Shown here in pieces: positions 63,591 to 64,000 of a DNA stretch of 64,000 bases. Origin of the DNA: Trichoplusia ni (Eukaryota > Arthropoda > Insecta > Lepidoptera > Noctuidae); the NCBI RefSeq assembly GCF_003590095.1, contig NC_039497.1, positions 4,832,691 to 4,896,690 of the forward strand, written 5' to 3'. The position numbers and the translations under genes were made by a program. Positions within the stretch are counted from its first letter, which is position 1. Every line of letters starts with the position of its first letter. The notes beneath the pieces were generated by a model. It saw only the letters and a program-made list of their open reading frames with translations. It had not been told where the DNA came from and made no database searches.

Positions 63591-64000
63591 ACAACGAATG
63601 GAAATCTGTCGAATCAAGATAATTTCTTATCAACAATACTTAATTAAGAAAGTCTGACCAGTCTGAATTTAGCACGTTGAGCTTGCAAAACCAGAAGCAG
63701 AACCACCCGGCTTCATGAAACCTAAGACTCACGTGACCATACTTCAGGTAACTTTGTAATTACAAAAGAGTCCCGAGTTCTAATTTCTAATTCTAGGAGC
63801 TAACTCCAAGATTCTGTGTTTATATAACAATTGCTAACATTGTAATAAATATGTTTTGTTAATACCTTCCTTATAACATTGTTTAAAACGAAGTAACGCA
63901 AAAATGCTTTGCGGTAGGTCAGCCTTGAGTTGTAATGATGTTTACTGCTAGACCCGATAGCGGAGTGCCCATAACTCATGGCATGGGCGTTTATCTTCAC
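63591..64000. other. Right window edge, unrecognised non-coding DNA
   Basis: Contains the third copy of GGTAGGTCAGCCTTGAG at 63913-63929 and continues past the window. The - strand open frame reaching the edge crosses this repeat and is not gene-like. Confidence 0.4.

Overview
The window looks like AT-rich animal nuclear DNA, most likely from a lepidopteran (moth or butterfly). The evidence is one intron-containing gene of the insect Scylla/Charybde (REDD1/DDIT4) family and many short interspersed repeats of types I know from Lepidoptera: tRNA-derived SINEs, fragments with the 'GTGCGAGTCGGACTCG' head, fragments ending in 'GCGGGCAACAGCTAGT', and the tail of a non-LTR retrotransposon reverse transcriptase. 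There are no operons, bacterial signals or CRISPR arrays. Species cannot be named from this sequence.

The dominant structure is a very large inverted repeat. Bases 1-9586 reappear as reverse complement at 31798-41382. The arms flank a 22.2 kb single-copy spacer (9587-31797). The left arm runs off the window, so the true arm length is at least 9.6 kb. Wherever I compared the arms I saw no substitutions. The only differences are about ten small indels, nearly all in homopolymers. This means either a very recent inverted duplication or one locus placed twice by the assembler. The arms hold only repeats and no convincing gene.

The spacer contains the only confident gene, a scylla/charybde homologue on the + strand. 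It has a TATA box at 22195, an inferred transcription start near 22226, three coding exons (22526-22577, 23055-23400, 23516-23600) encoding 160 residues, and a 3'UTR of about 1.1-1.2 kb ending near AATAAA signals at 24717 and 24798. The rest of the spacer is non-coding but not featureless. The 7-mer TAGCAAC/GTTGCTA occurs 19 times by my count, against 5 in the similar-sized right flank. Other signals are a 16-bp direct repeat, a four-site CCGGT cluster 0.35 kb past the gene that resembles Grainyhead sites, a CCGGTTC/GAACCGG palindrome, and a GC-rich hairpin in the 3'UTR.

The right flank (41383-64000) is gene-poor. It holds SINE and LINE fragments and other lepidopteran repeats, including the C-terminal end of a non-LTR reverse transcriptase on the - strand near 59.7-60.0 kb. 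The working picture is one stress-response gene inside a regulatory, gene-sparse domain bounded by two near-identical inverted blocks.
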